Notes under the pieces: generated by a model
The model's input: only the letters and a program-made list of their open reading frames with translations
Database searches by the model: none
Told to the model about the DNA's origin: nothing
Position numbers and translations under genes: made by a program
NCBI RefSeq assembly: GCF_012926505.1
Contig: NZ_JABBNT010000003.1
Coordinates: forward strand, 659,122-723,121
Direction: 5' to 3'
DNA length: 64,000 nt
Source of the DNA: Pacificispira spongiicola
GTDB taxonomy: Bacteria; Pseudomonadota; Alphaproteobacteria; UBA8366; Aestuariispiraceae
Shown here: positions 17,666-26,400 of the stretch, one piece after another
How the letters are laid out: every line of letters begins with the position of its first letter
How positions within the stretch are numbered: the first letter of the stretch is position 1

Positions 17666-17711
17666 ATTAAGACGTTTGTCTTATAATTAGGGCAGTCGTC
17701 TTAATCGTCAA
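17666..17711 (-). promoter_or_regulatory. TetR autoregulatory operator and promoter candidate
   Basis: TTAAGACG (17667-17674) is the exact inverse of CGTCTTAA (17697-17704), and a third half-site GTCTT at 17678-17682 forms AAGAC-GTTT-GTCTT with the first. On the minus strand TTGACG (17711-17706) followed after 17 bp by AATTAT (17688-17683) looks like a promoter; the half-sites cover both boxes. Seen directly; binding by the adjacent TetR protein is inference. Confidence 0.55.
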
Positions 17712-17758
17712 GGATTATTGTCTGGATATTCGGGAGTCGGTTTGGCGGAAAGTCGGGA

Positions 17759-18136
17759 TCAGTCCCAGTCGCGGAGCTTGTCGGTTTCCCGCCGTTCCTT
17801 CTTGGTCGGACGGCCCGCGCCGTCTTCGCGCTGGGCGACGGGCGGCGGCAAATCTTCCCGGCGGCGCGGCTGCGGTGGGGACAGGTCCTTGTAGAGGGCT
17901 TGCGCTTCAGCGGCGGGGCCGCGGCGCTCGCCCAGCGCGACGACTTCAATCACACGGATGGCGTCGCCCTGTGGAAAGGTCAGAACGTCACCGACGGAAA
18001 TGCCATGGCTGGCCTTGCGAATATGCTGCCGATTGACCCTCGCATGCCCGGCGGTCACCGTTTCCGACGCCAAGGTCCGCGTCTTGAAGAAGCGTGCGAA
18101 CCACAGCCATTTGTCGATGCGCAGCTTCTCGGTCAT
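17759..18136 (-). CDS. S4-domain RNA-binding protein (Hsp15-like)
   Basis: Encodes 125 aa. S4 RNA-binding domain at the N-terminus (LRIDKWLWFARFFKTRTLASETVTAGHARVN...), followed by a basic tail (RPTKKERRETDK). In E. coli the homologue Hsp15 binds stalled 50S subunits carrying nascent chain and tRNA. The ATG overlaps the stop of the upstream helicase gene by 4 nt; this helicase-S4 pairing is widespread in alphaproteobacteria. Cytoplasmic. Confidence 0.9.
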   Translation of the reverse strand: MTEKLRIDKWLWFARFFKTRTLASETVTAGHARVNRQHIRKASHGISVGDVLTFPQGDAIRVIEVVALGERRGPAAEAQALYKDLSPPQPRRREDLPPPVAQREDGAGRPTKKERRETDKLRDWD

Positions 18137-20769
18137 CGCTTGCCCGCCTTGGCCGACGGCATCAGCCCCTGAAGAACGGCGAAGGGGGAATCGGGGTTCG
18201 GCTTCGTTCGGGGCGGCGCGTTCTTTCGCGCGGTCTGTGCTTTGCCGGACTTTTTCGCCCCTCGGTTTCGGGTGGCGAAAGCGTAAACGACAGGGCCATC
18301 CTGTGGTGTTTCCGATGCCTTTTGGTCTTCCGTCTTCTTCAGGCCCAAGCCTCGCAACACGCTGGACAGATCCGGGCTGTCCGGGGGAATCCCCAGTTCC
18401 TCACAGAAGGCGGGGTCGGCGGTCAGCGTCTCGCCGCGTTTCATCTGCCGGATGCGGGCGGTCAGGCGTTCCCACCGATCGATGCGGATCGCTAGGGCGC
18501 CCGCCTTCGTATAGCCCAATAGGGGCCACGCCTCCTCCGGCATCCGGGAGGCAGGCAGGCTGAAAGCCGTCTTATTTGGGATCTCTGGCACCGGATTGCC
18601 GGTCCAGGCGGCCCAAAGGAAAGCCCGCGCCCGCACCGACTTCGGGTCTAGCTGCGAGGCGAGGTAAATCCAATCCCGGCCGAAGCGCACACCGATCCGC
18701 GTCAGCGCCGCGCGCGCATCGTCGCCGAGGGCCTTCAAATTCCCGGTAGCGTCCTTGCGGTTTAGGCAGCCCATGCCTTCCCGCAATTGAAACATCAGTC
18801 CCCGTGCCGCGGAATCCAGGGCGGCGGCGTCGATTTCGGGCGCCAGGATAGGTTTCAGGCGGCGCAGGAAAAAACGGTCCAGAAAGGTCTGGATACGCTG
18901 GCGCGCCCGATCCGCGAGACTGCTGTCCGGGATCGCATGGGCCAGTAGGACGGCGCGCGGGGCCAGCGGCGTGTCGCCCTTGTCCAGTCGGGCGATGGCG
19001 CGGCCTTGCCAGGTAACGCGCCCTTCCGGCGTCATGCCGAAGGCCTGGTCGTCCGCTTCTTCCAATGCCTTGATACGGCGGGGTGCTTCCTCCGCCAGGG
19101 CGCGGTGGGCGGCGGCCAGAAGCGCGCGCGCTTCCCGCCGGTCGGCGGCCTCATGCGGTTGGAAGGCGAGGCCTTCCAGATGACCGACGACATGGCCTTC
19201 GACAATGACCTCACCCTTCGAGGTCACGGCGGACAACATGCCCGCCCCGGCACCCTTGGAGCGGACGAGCACCGCCGCGCGGCGGTCCACGAAACGGTCG
19301 GTCAGACGCTGGTGCAGTGCGTCCGACAGGGAATCTTCGATTTGTCGGGCGCGCGCCTGCCAACCGGCACTGTCATCGACCCAATCCGCGCGGTGGGTGA
19401 TATAGGTCCAGGTTCGGATATGGGCCAGACGCACCGTCAGCATGTCGATATCGCCGTCGACTCGATCCAGGCGTTCGACCTGTCCTTCGACCCAATCGCG
19501 GGGTAGGCGACCGCCCCCACCGATGCCGTTGCCGTCAACAAGATGCGTGAAAATCTGCGCGACCAGGGTGGCGTGGTGATCCGGCATGACTTTCCGGAAA
19601 TCCGGAATCTGGCAGCAATCCCACAGAAGCTGCACCCGGTCCCGGCTGGTCGCGCGGTCCAGGATCGTTTCGTCGCGGATCAGCGCGCCCAGCACGGATT
19701 GATCCTCCGCCTCCCGCGCGCGCACCAGTTCCTCGCGCGGTGGCGGCCGGTTCAGGCTGCCATACAGGCGTTTCGGCGATCCGAAATCGAGCGATCGGTT
19801 GCGCCAGAAAATTTGCCGAAGCGCGGGGTAATCGTGTTCCTCCACCCGACGGATGATGTCTTCATCCGGGGGCGGGACGTTGTTGGTGACCCCGAAGGTG
19901 CCGTCATTCATATGCCGCCCGGCGCGGCCGGCGATCTGGCCGATTTCCGGCGCGGTCAGGGGGCGTCGTCGCGCGCCGTCGAATTTTCGCAATTGGGCGA
20001 AGGCGACATGGTCGACATCCATGTTCAGCCCCATGCCGATGGCGTCCGTCGCGACCAGATAGTCGACCTCCCCCGATTGATAGAGGTCGACCTGCGCATT
20101 GCGGGTACGGGGACTGAGCGCGCCGAGAACGACCGCTGTTCCACCGCGCTGCTGACGGAGCGCTTCCGCCAATTCGTAGACCTGATCGACGGAAAAGGCG
20201 ACAACGGCGCTGCGCCGTTTCAACCGATTCAGCTTCTTCGATCCTGCCCAGGACAAGGTCGACAGACGCGGGCGGGTTTCGACCGTCGCGTCGGGGACCA
20301 GCAGGCGGATCATATCCGTCATGCTGTCCGATCCCAGGAACATTGTTTCCTGCCGTCCGCGCGCATGCAGCAGGCGGTCGGTGAAGACATGCCCGCGTTC
20401 CGGGTCGCCGCAGAGCTGGATTTCATCGACGGCCAGGAAATCGACCCGCCTGTCCAGCGGCATCGCTTCCACCGTGCAGACCAGGAAGCGGGGATTGGGC
20501 GGGATGATCTTTTCCTCGCCCGTGATCAGGGCGACAGCGTTGCGGCCGACCCTCTCCGCGATGCGGTCGTAATTCTCCCGCGCCAGCAGACGCAGGGGGA
20601 ACCCGATCATGCCGGTGGCATGGCCGAGCATCCGCTCCACCGCGAGGTAGGTCTTGCCGGTATTGGTTGGGCCGAGCACGGCCCGGACCGGCGCATAGTC
20701 GCCGCTGCGTGCCGATCCGACTGATCGAGAAAAGGTCATGTCCTGACTTTCGGCCCGATGAGATTTCAC
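18133..20769 (-). CDS. Suv3-like superfamily 2 RNA helicase
   Basis: Encodes up to 878 aa from GTG 20769; ATG 20739 (MTFSRSVG) is an alternative giving 868 aa. Ski2/Suv3-type helicase related to the mitochondrial degradosome Suv3: motif I GPTNTGKT, motif II VDEIQL (DEIQ rather than DEAD), and motif VI QIAGRAGR. A long central and C-terminal region ends in a Lys/Arg-rich tail (TRNRGAKKSGKAQ). Likely unwinds structured RNA during decay or ribosome-linked quality control. It overlaps the S4 gene, supporting a shared role in RNA metabolism. Confidence 0.9.
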   Translation of the reverse strand: MKSHRAESQDMTFSRSVGSARSGDYAPVRAVLGPTNTGKTYLAVERMLGHATGMIGFPLRLLARENYDRIAERVGRNAVALITGEEKIIPPNPRFLVCTVEAMPLDRRVDFLAVDEIQLCGDPERGHVFTDRLLHARGRQETMFLGSDSMTDMIRLLVPDATVETRPRLSTLSWAGSKKLNRLKRRSAVVAFSVDQVYELAEALRQQRGGTAVVLGALSPRTRNAQVDLYQSGEVDYLVATDAIGMGLNMDVDHVAFAQLRKFDGARRRPLTAPEIGQIAGRAGRHMNDGTFGVTNNVPPPDEDIIRRVEEHDYPALRQIFWRNRSLDFGSPKRLYGSLNRPPPREELVRAREAEDQSVLGALIRDETILDRATSRDRVQLLWDCCQIPDFRKVMPDHHATLVAQIFTHLVDGNGIGGGGRLPRDWVEGQVERLDRVDGDIDMLTVRLAHIRTWTYITHRADWVDDSAGWQARARQIEDSLSDALHQRLTDRFVDRRAAVLVRSKGAGAGMLSAVTSKGEVIVEGHVVGHLEGLAFQPHEAADRREARALLAAAHRALAEEAPRRIKALEEADDQAFGMTPEGRVTWQGRAIARLDKGDTPLAPRAVLLAHAIPDSSLADRARQRIQTFLDRFFLRRLKPILAPEIDAAALDSAARGLMFQLREGMGCLNRKDATGNLKALGDDARAALTRIGVRFGRDWIYLASQLDPKSVRARAFLWAAWTGNPVPEIPNKTAFSLPASRMPEEAWPLLGYTKAGALAIRIDRWERLTARIRQMKRGETLTADPAFCEELGIPPDSPDLSSVLRGLGLKKTEDQKASETPQDGPVVYAFATRNRGAKKSGKAQTARKNAPPRTKPNPDSPFAVLQGLMPSAKAGKR

Positions 20770-20828
20770 TTCAAGGCTCTAACGCGATTCCGGTAAGGCC
20801 GCGCAACAGACCATTTCGTGAAAAAATA

Positions 20829-20865
20829 GATTGAATGACCAATCAATTTTTGAAACGATCATTCA
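20829..20865. promoter_or_regulatory. BetI-type operator candidate
   Basis: Upstream of the BetI-like gene, GATTG (20829-20833) faces CAATC (20840-20844), and TGAATGA (20832-20838) faces TCATTCA (20859-20865). Alternating ATTGA/TCAAT half-sites resemble known BetI operators rich in TTGATTGAA. The location, 28 bp before the GTG start, suits autorepression. Inference from pattern only. Confidence 0.45.
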
Positions 20866-20892
20866 TCCACTTGAAAAATAGAGGTTCTATCC

Positions 20893-21474
20893 GTGGCGCG
20901 GCGGTCGATTGAAGATATCCGAAAAGCGGAACTGATCGTCGCGGCGCTGGATGTCGTGGCGGAAGACGGACATGACGCGGCGACGGTGCAACGCATCGCG
21001 GCGCGGGCCGAAACATCCCCCGGGATCGTGCATCACTATTTCGGTGACAAGCATCGGCTGATGTTGGCCGCGATGCGCACGGTCCGCAAACCGGTGGCGG
21101 AGGTCTACCGAACGGCGACGCATGATGCCGGAGAATCGGGCCGTGCCGCCTTGGATGCCTGTGTCGCCGCCCATCTCGGTCCCGGTGTGCTGACGGTCCG
21201 ACGGGCGGCGGCGTGGCTGCAATTCGCGGCTCGGGTTGCCTATGAACCGGACTATGCCCGTATTCATGCGGCTGTTCGCTGCCGACAGGTCGCGGCTCTG
21301 CGGCGGGCGCTGACACCGCTTATTGCGGACCCGCAGGCCCGTCATCTGACGGCATTGCGGATCGCGGTGGCATTGGACGGCTATTGGACGGAAACGGCGA
21401 CACGGGAAGGCGGCCTTTATCCCGGTGAGGCGGAAGCGGGTATCGCAAGTCTTTTGCGCGAAAGCCTTTTGTAA
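20893..21474 (+). CDS. BetI-like TetR-family repressor
   Basis: Encodes 193 aa, start GTG 20893 with GAGG 8 nt upstream. HTH at residues about 10-55 (RKAELIVAALDVVAEDGHDAATVQRIA, SPGIVHHYFGDKHRLM) and a BetI-type C-terminal domain (RRAAAWLQFAARVAYEPDYARIHAAV, DGYWTETATREGGL). BetI represses choline-to-glycine betaine genes and is released by choline. No betA, betB or betC gene is present here, so its targets must be elsewhere; soxBDAG, which consumes sarcosine made from betaine, lies 4.9 kb away and is a possible regulon member. Confidence 0.82.
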   Translation: MARRSIEDIRKAELIVAALDVVAEDGHDAATVQRIAARAETSPGIVHHYFGDKHRLMLAAMRTVRKPVAEVYRTATHDAGESGRAALDACVAAHLGPGVLTVRRAAAWLQFAARVAYEPDYARIHAAVRCRQVAALRRALTPLIADPQARHLTALRIAVALDGYWTETATREGGLYPGEAEAGIASLLRESLL

Positions 21475-21503
21475 GCGACACCGACGCGGGATACACTTCG
21501 ACC

Positions 21504-22223
21504 ATGTTTGGAACCGTGCGCCTTGTTCAGTCCCTGCCGAAACTCCTTGTCTTGATCCTGGGGTTCGCGGTCCTATCCGGCTGTTATTTGCCGAACAAGT
21601 TCACCCTGACCATGCAGGTCGCGCCGGATGGGCGCTTTGCCGCCGCCTATGACGGGACGCTGACGCAGCTTCAGTTCCTGCAACGCATCGGCAGCGGCGA
21701 ATTGCAGGGCGCCCAGGTCGACGAATATGTCACGATCTACGAAAACGACATGCGGCGCAGCCCCAGCTTCAAGGAAGTGACCTATCTGGGGAATGCCGAA
21801 TATCAGGTGAAATACGAACGCCAGGGCAGCCTGACCGAAGACCGGCAATTCAGTTTCCCCAGCCGCAACGGCACGATCATGGGCCTACGGTATTGGACGG
21901 CGGAAACCGCACAGGATCATCTGAACCGCATTCGCCAGACCAACCCGCCCGCCTTCAATGCGATTGCGGAGGCCGGGTTCTTGCGCGAGCCCTATATAAT
22001 GGAAGTGTTCGGCGACCGGCTTCCCGCCAAGATCCGTCAGGACCTGACCGCCAACGGGTTCTGGATTCGCGGAGAGATCCGCATCTGGACCGATGCCCGC
22101 GTCGCCTATAGCAATGCCGATCAGGTCGTCCAGGGCAGCCCCAGTCTTTATATTTGGAACATCGACGATCTGAACGATAACGCGCCGCAAATGGTCATGG
22201 CCTGGATGCCGCCGAACAGCTGA
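21504..22223 (+). CDS. Uncharacterised lipoprotein
   Basis: Encodes 239 aa. Signal peptide with hydrophobic LLVLILGFAVLSGC and lipobox LSGC (Cys about residue 27), so exported and lipidated. The mature part has no motif I recognise; it begins with a beta-rich NKFTLTMQVAPDGRFAAAYDG segment reminiscent of other small envelope lipoproteins with an internal repeated beta sheet, and contains no cysteine besides the lipobox. 29 bp after the BetI-like gene, so cotranscription is possible. About 305 bp without a gene follow (22224-22530), with an AT-rich start and no hairpin I would call a terminator. Confidence 0.75.
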   Translation: MFGTVRLVQSLPKLLVLILGFAVLSGCYLPNKFTLTMQVAPDGRFAAAYDGTLTQLQFLQRIGSGELQGAQVDEYVTIYENDMRRSPSFKEVTYLGNAEYQVKYERQGSLTEDRQFSFPSRNGTIMGLRYWTAETAQDHLNRIRQTNPPAFNAIAEAGFLREPYIMEVFGDRLPAKIRQDLTANGFWIRGEIRIWTDARVAYSNADQVVQGSPSLYIWNIDDLNDNAPQMVMAWMPPNS

Positions 22224-22530
22224 CGCTGGCGCAAATATCCTAAATATTCCTTTGAAAACGGTTGCGTGAAAGAACTTTCGTTCGGGCGCAATCCGGGCAC
22301 AGGGCCATGTCCTAAATAAGATGAAGTCTTTAATGGCGCGGATAGGGAAACCGCCGTCTGCTTGTCTTTCGCGGAATCGAACTCTACGGTCACTGTCAGG
22401 CCGCGTCCGGGCCTTCCCCCTCCGAAACGGAGAAGCATGATCCATGCAGGACGGTATGCATTCGAACCGACTCTGATCGAGCCGACGCATGAGGAGGGAT
22501 TGCGGCACCCGCTCGCAGGAGAAGGTTACC

Positions 22531-23241
22531 ATGACATTATCCGCACCGATTTACCGACTGAAACGACAGGCCAAGCTCCGGTCGCGCGAAACCGGCATGC
22601 CGCTGCATGCGGCGCTGGATGAGGCGGCGCGACGAGAAGGTTTCCGCAATTGGAACCACTTGTCCCAATCCATCCCGGACAATCGCGGGGCGGCCGTCTT
22701 CCGGGACTTGATGCCCGGCGACTTCATGCTGCTGGGCGCGCGTCCGGGACAGGGCAAGACATTGCTGGGCCTGGAAATCGCGGTCGCCGCCGTGCGGGCC
22801 GGCTGGGACGCGACATTCTTCACGCTCGACTACACGGCGGAAGACGTCGTCGGTCGATTGCGATCCCTGGGGATTGATCCGACTTCTTTGGGAGACGGAT
22901 TCCATTTGGACATGTCCGACGAGATTTGCGCGGAATACATGATTGCGCGGCTGGAGGAACGGTCGGGGCGCAGGCTCGCGGTGATCGATTATCTCCAGCT
23001 ATTGGATCAACGCCGGGATAGGCCCATCCTTCGACAACAGGTGGAAGATTTGAAGGTCTATTTAGGGAATTCCGGCTCGATCGGGGTGGCGATCTCTCAG
23101 GTTGACCGCGCCTTCGACGCGGGCGGGAAGGCGATACCCGATCTGACGGATTTGCGCCTGCCCAATCCGGTGGATGTCACGTCCTTCACGAAGTCCTGCT
23201 TTCTGCATGACGGGCGTATCGAATTCTCTGGCGTGGCGTAA
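22531..23241 (+). CDS. Orphan DnaB-like RecA-fold ATPase
   Basis: Encodes 236 aa; ATG 22531 has AGGAGAAGG 5 nt upstream. Contains the C-terminal motor of replicative DnaB helicase: Walker A GARPGQGKT (residues 69-77), Walker B LAVIDYLQLLD (149-159) and a GVAISQVDR sensor-like strand. The DnaB N-terminal primase-binding domain is absent and replaced by about 60 residues containing LDEAARREGFRNWNHLS, a motif seen at the N-terminus of other small plasmid or chromosomal alphaproteobacterial proteins. It is about half of a DnaB, so it is not the replicative helicase. Function unknown; possible loader, regulator or ATPase switch. Confidence 0.75.
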   Translation: MTLSAPIYRLKRQAKLRSRETGMPLHAALDEAARREGFRNWNHLSQSIPDNRGAAVFRDLMPGDFMLLGARPGQGKTLLGLEIAVAAVRAGWDATFFTLDYTAEDVVGRLRSLGIDPTSLGDGFHLDMSDEICAEYMIARLEERSGRRLAVIDYLQLLDQRRDRPILRQQVEDLKVYLGNSGSIGVAISQVDRAFDAGGKAIPDLTDLRLPNPVDVTSFTKSCFLHDGRIEFSGVA

Positions 23242-23244
23242 CCC

Positions 23245-23407
23245 GCATAGGAACGGAGGCCTCCAGAAGAGGCCTCCGTCAGAGTTTCGCGCCTTGTCGC
23301 GCGCCATTTCTGATGGTTCCCAGACCCACCGGCCGTTGTGAGCAGGGCCCGTCCACCGCATCGGTTTTGCGGCGGATGCTTCACCGTCGGAATCCCACCG
23401 ACCGCGT
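23245..23407 (-). ncRNA. Candidate standalone structured RNA (about 160 nt)
   Basis: The gap between convergent DnaB-like and cobN genes (23242-23483) carries, on the minus strand, a promoter-like TTGACT-N17-GACACT, then several hairpins: GTCGG/CCGAC, CCGCCGCA/TGCGGTGG (8 bp with one G-U), CCAT/ATGG, CGCGC/GCGCG, ending in the 11-bp terminator stem. No convincing ORF fits. This is the expected architecture of an independent small RNA. I do not recognise it as 6S, SRP, RNase P, tmRNA or a riboswitch. It could instead be the 3' end of cobN mRNA. Confidence 0.35.
23253..23279. terminator. 11-bp perfect stem terminator, bidirectional
   Basis: ACGGAGGCCTC (23253-23263) pairs perfectly with GAGGCCTCCGT (23269-23279), loop CAGAA. 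It follows the DnaB-like gene by 11 bp and would also end a minus-strand transcript coming from the cobN side. U-tracts are poor on both sides, so termination strength is uncertain. Confidence 0.65.
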
Positions 23408-23414
23408 AAGAAGA

Positions 23415-23443
23415 AGTGTCGCGCCGAACGATTTTCGAGTCAA
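23415..23443 (-). promoter_or_regulatory. Promoter candidate of the intergenic RNA
   Basis: Minus strand TTGACT (23443-23438), 17-bp spacer, GACACT (23420-23415), just downstream of the cobN stop. The -35 is good, the -10 weak (A2, A4 and T6 match). Confidence 0.35.
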
Positions 23444-23483
23444 TGCAGCCGTCTCGCACCGCGAATTCGCGGCGCATCAGACG

Positions 23484-26400
23484 TTAAACGCCTGAACCGG
23501 ATGATAATTCGGCGAGGATCGGGCCGGTATCGTTGCGGCGCGAAGTCCATAGTCCGCGATTTTGTGCTTCTGTAAGACGCGCGGCGATGTCTTTCAGGGC
23601 GTCCGGATTGTGATCGCGCAGGAAGTCGCGGACGGTATCGTCCATCAGATAGGCCTCGAACACCGCGTCGAAATGATGGTCGGACACGGCGCGCGCGGTG
23701 GCGGCGAAAGCGAACAGGTAATCGACCGTCGCGGCCATTTCGAACGCGCCTTTGTAACCGTGCCGCATGACACCTTCGATCCATTTCGGATTGACGACGC
23801 GGGCGCGGACGACACGGCCGATTTCGTCTTCCAGCCGTCGGACCTTCGGGCTTTCCGGGCGGCTGTGATCGTTGTGATAGACCGGCACGGCCTCCCCGGA
23901 CAGGGTGCGCGCCGCGACCGCCATGCCGCCTTCGAACTGGTAGTAATCGTCGGAATCCAGCAGATCGTGTTCGCGGTTGTCCTGATTGTGCAGGATTGCC
24001 TGCACCCGTCCCAACCGGCGCTCGAAACCGCTGCGGTCGGCCTCTCCCTCCCGGCCCGCGCCATAGGCATATCCGCCCCAGGCCAGATAGGCATCGGCAA
24101 GGTCGCCTTCCGTCGTCCAGCCTTTCTCGTCGATCAAGGCCTGGAGACCCGCGCCATAGGCCCCTGGTTTGGACCCGAAGACCCGTGCCCCGGCCCGACG
24201 TCGGGCATTCTCTTCGTCCAGGCCGGTGCTTTGAAGTTCCGCGACCTCCGCCGCGACATTGGCGGCCAGCGGGTTAACGTCAGCCGGTTCGTCCAGGGCC
24301 GCGACGGCGCGTGCGGCGCTGTCCACCAGATCGATCAGACCGGGGAAGGCATCGCGGAAGAAGCCGGAAATGCGCAAGGTCACGTCAACGCGGGGCCGGT
24401 CCAACAGGTCGGCGGGCATGATTTCGAATCCGGTGACACGGCGGGACGCGCTGTCCCATTGCGGACGGACGCCCATCAGCGCCAGGGCCTGGGCGATATC
24501 GTCGCCGCCGGTGCGCATATTGGCGGTGCCCCAGCAGCTGAGAGCCAACCGCGTTGGATAATCGCCATGTTCCTGCGCATAGGTTTCGACCAGCAACTGC
24601 GCCGACTTCCAGCCCAGGGTCCAGGCGGCGGGCGTCGGCAGGGTGCGGGTATCGACGGAATAGAAATTCCGCCCCGTCGGCAGGACATCCGGGCGCCCGC
24701 GCGTCGGGGCGCCGGAGGATCCCGGCATCAGGAACCGTCCGTCCAGCGCGGTCAGGGCGCCGGACAGTTCGGCTGCGCCGCAGGCGGTGACGGTGTCGCG
24801 CAGGGACCCGTTGACCCAATCCAAGACAGCCGCGCTGGCCGGGCCGGGCGGCGACACCTGCCCATCGATCAAGCGGCGCGCCAGGCCTTCCAGGCGTTCC
24901 ACGGTGTCGCCATTGCTGCGCCAGCTATCCGAACCGGACAAGGCCGCCGGTTTCGGGCCGGTCCAGGCATCGCCCATGGGGCAGTCCAGCGGATCGAAAT
25001 CGCTCGGAAACGCGAAATCCTTGGCCATCGCCCGGATCAGACTGGCATCCGCGCCCTCGCCCTTCGCGCGCGGCACGCGGGTCAGCGCGACCAGCAGATC
25101 GGACAGCTGATCGCCGTCCGGGCTCTTCCCGAAGATATGCAGCCCGTCGCGGATCTGCATTTCCTTCAATTCGCACAGATAGGTATCCAGCTTGGCGAGC
25201 GCCCGATCTTCGTCGTCACCGTCGGCGATGCCGCAATCCTTGGACAGGCCGATACGATAGGTCAGGTCCAGAATATCGCGTTTCAGCACCTTGATGCGGC
25301 GCGGATCCGTCCCGGCGGCCTCAAAATACTCATCGACCAGCAGTTCCAGATCCTTCAGCGGTCCATAGCTTTCGGCGCGGGTCAGCGGCGGGGTCAGGTG
25401 ATCGACGATCACCGCCTGGGCGCGGCGTTTCGCCTGCGTGCCTTCGCCGGGGTCGTTGACGATGAAGGGATAGATATGCGGCATGGGGCCGAACACGGCC
25501 TCCGGGAAGCAGTCTTCGGACAGGGCGACGGCCTTGCCGGGCAGCCATTCCATATTGCCGTGTTTGCCCATATGGATCATCGCATGGGCATGGAAAGCGT
25601 GCCGCATCCAGGCATAGAAGGCCAGATAGCCGTGCGGCGGGACGAGGTCCGGGCTGTGATAGGTTTCCTGCGGGTCGATGTTGTAACCGCGCGCGGGTTG
25701 CAGGCCGATGGCAATCTTGCCCAAGCGGAAGACGGGCAGGGCGAAAGACCCGCAATCGACCTCTCCCGTCCGATAGAAAGGATCGTCTTCCGGACGACCC
25801 CACCGTTCCGTGACGGCATTCCGGACGCTTTCCGGCAGGCTGCCGAAGAACAGGTGATAGTCGGCGAGGCTCAGGCTTTCCCGGACCTCGCGCCCCCTGA
25901 CCGCGGCATTGGTCGGCCCGGCCTTCAGATAGTCGATCAGAGCGTCCGAGGTGTCGAAGCCGCCGTCGACCGTGTATCCGGCATCCTTTAGCGCCGCCAG
26001 CAGTTCCAACGTCCCGGCGGGCGTGTCCAAGCCAACGCCGTTCCCCAGGCGCGCATCCCGGTTCGGATAGTTGGCGAAGACGATACCGACGCGGCGGTCG
26101 GCCGCCGTCGTATATCGCAACTTCAACCAGTTTGCGGCCAGATCGGCAGTGAAGCGGCATCGGTCGGCGACGGGTTCGTATTCGACGATATCCGCCTGGA
26201 TCAGGGGATCGCGCCGTGCCCCACCCTTGAAACTGACGGCGCGGGCCAGGATTCGCCCATCCACTTCCGGCAGGGCGACGTTCATGGCGATGTCGCGGGC
26301 GGACAGGCCGCGCGTGCCGTCGCGCCAGGCGCTTTCGTTCCCGCCGGAAAAAACGACCTGGAGGACCGGGGCGTCGACCGCATCGAAGGGCGTCTGCGTC

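Noticed and set aside
23281-23407. Resemblance to FMN or cobalamin riboswitch (GGTGGGATTCC, GACGGTGAAGC fragments) near cobN
   Set aside because: The order and spacing of the conserved boxes do not match either riboswitch, and the segment lies downstream, not upstream, of cobN on the strand concerned. I keep it only as an unclassified RNA candidate.
23562-25991. 809-codon open frame antisense to cobN
   Set aside because: Shadow frame caused by high GC third positions; composition is Arg/Gly/His-rich with no domain, whereas the cobN strand has clear motifs.
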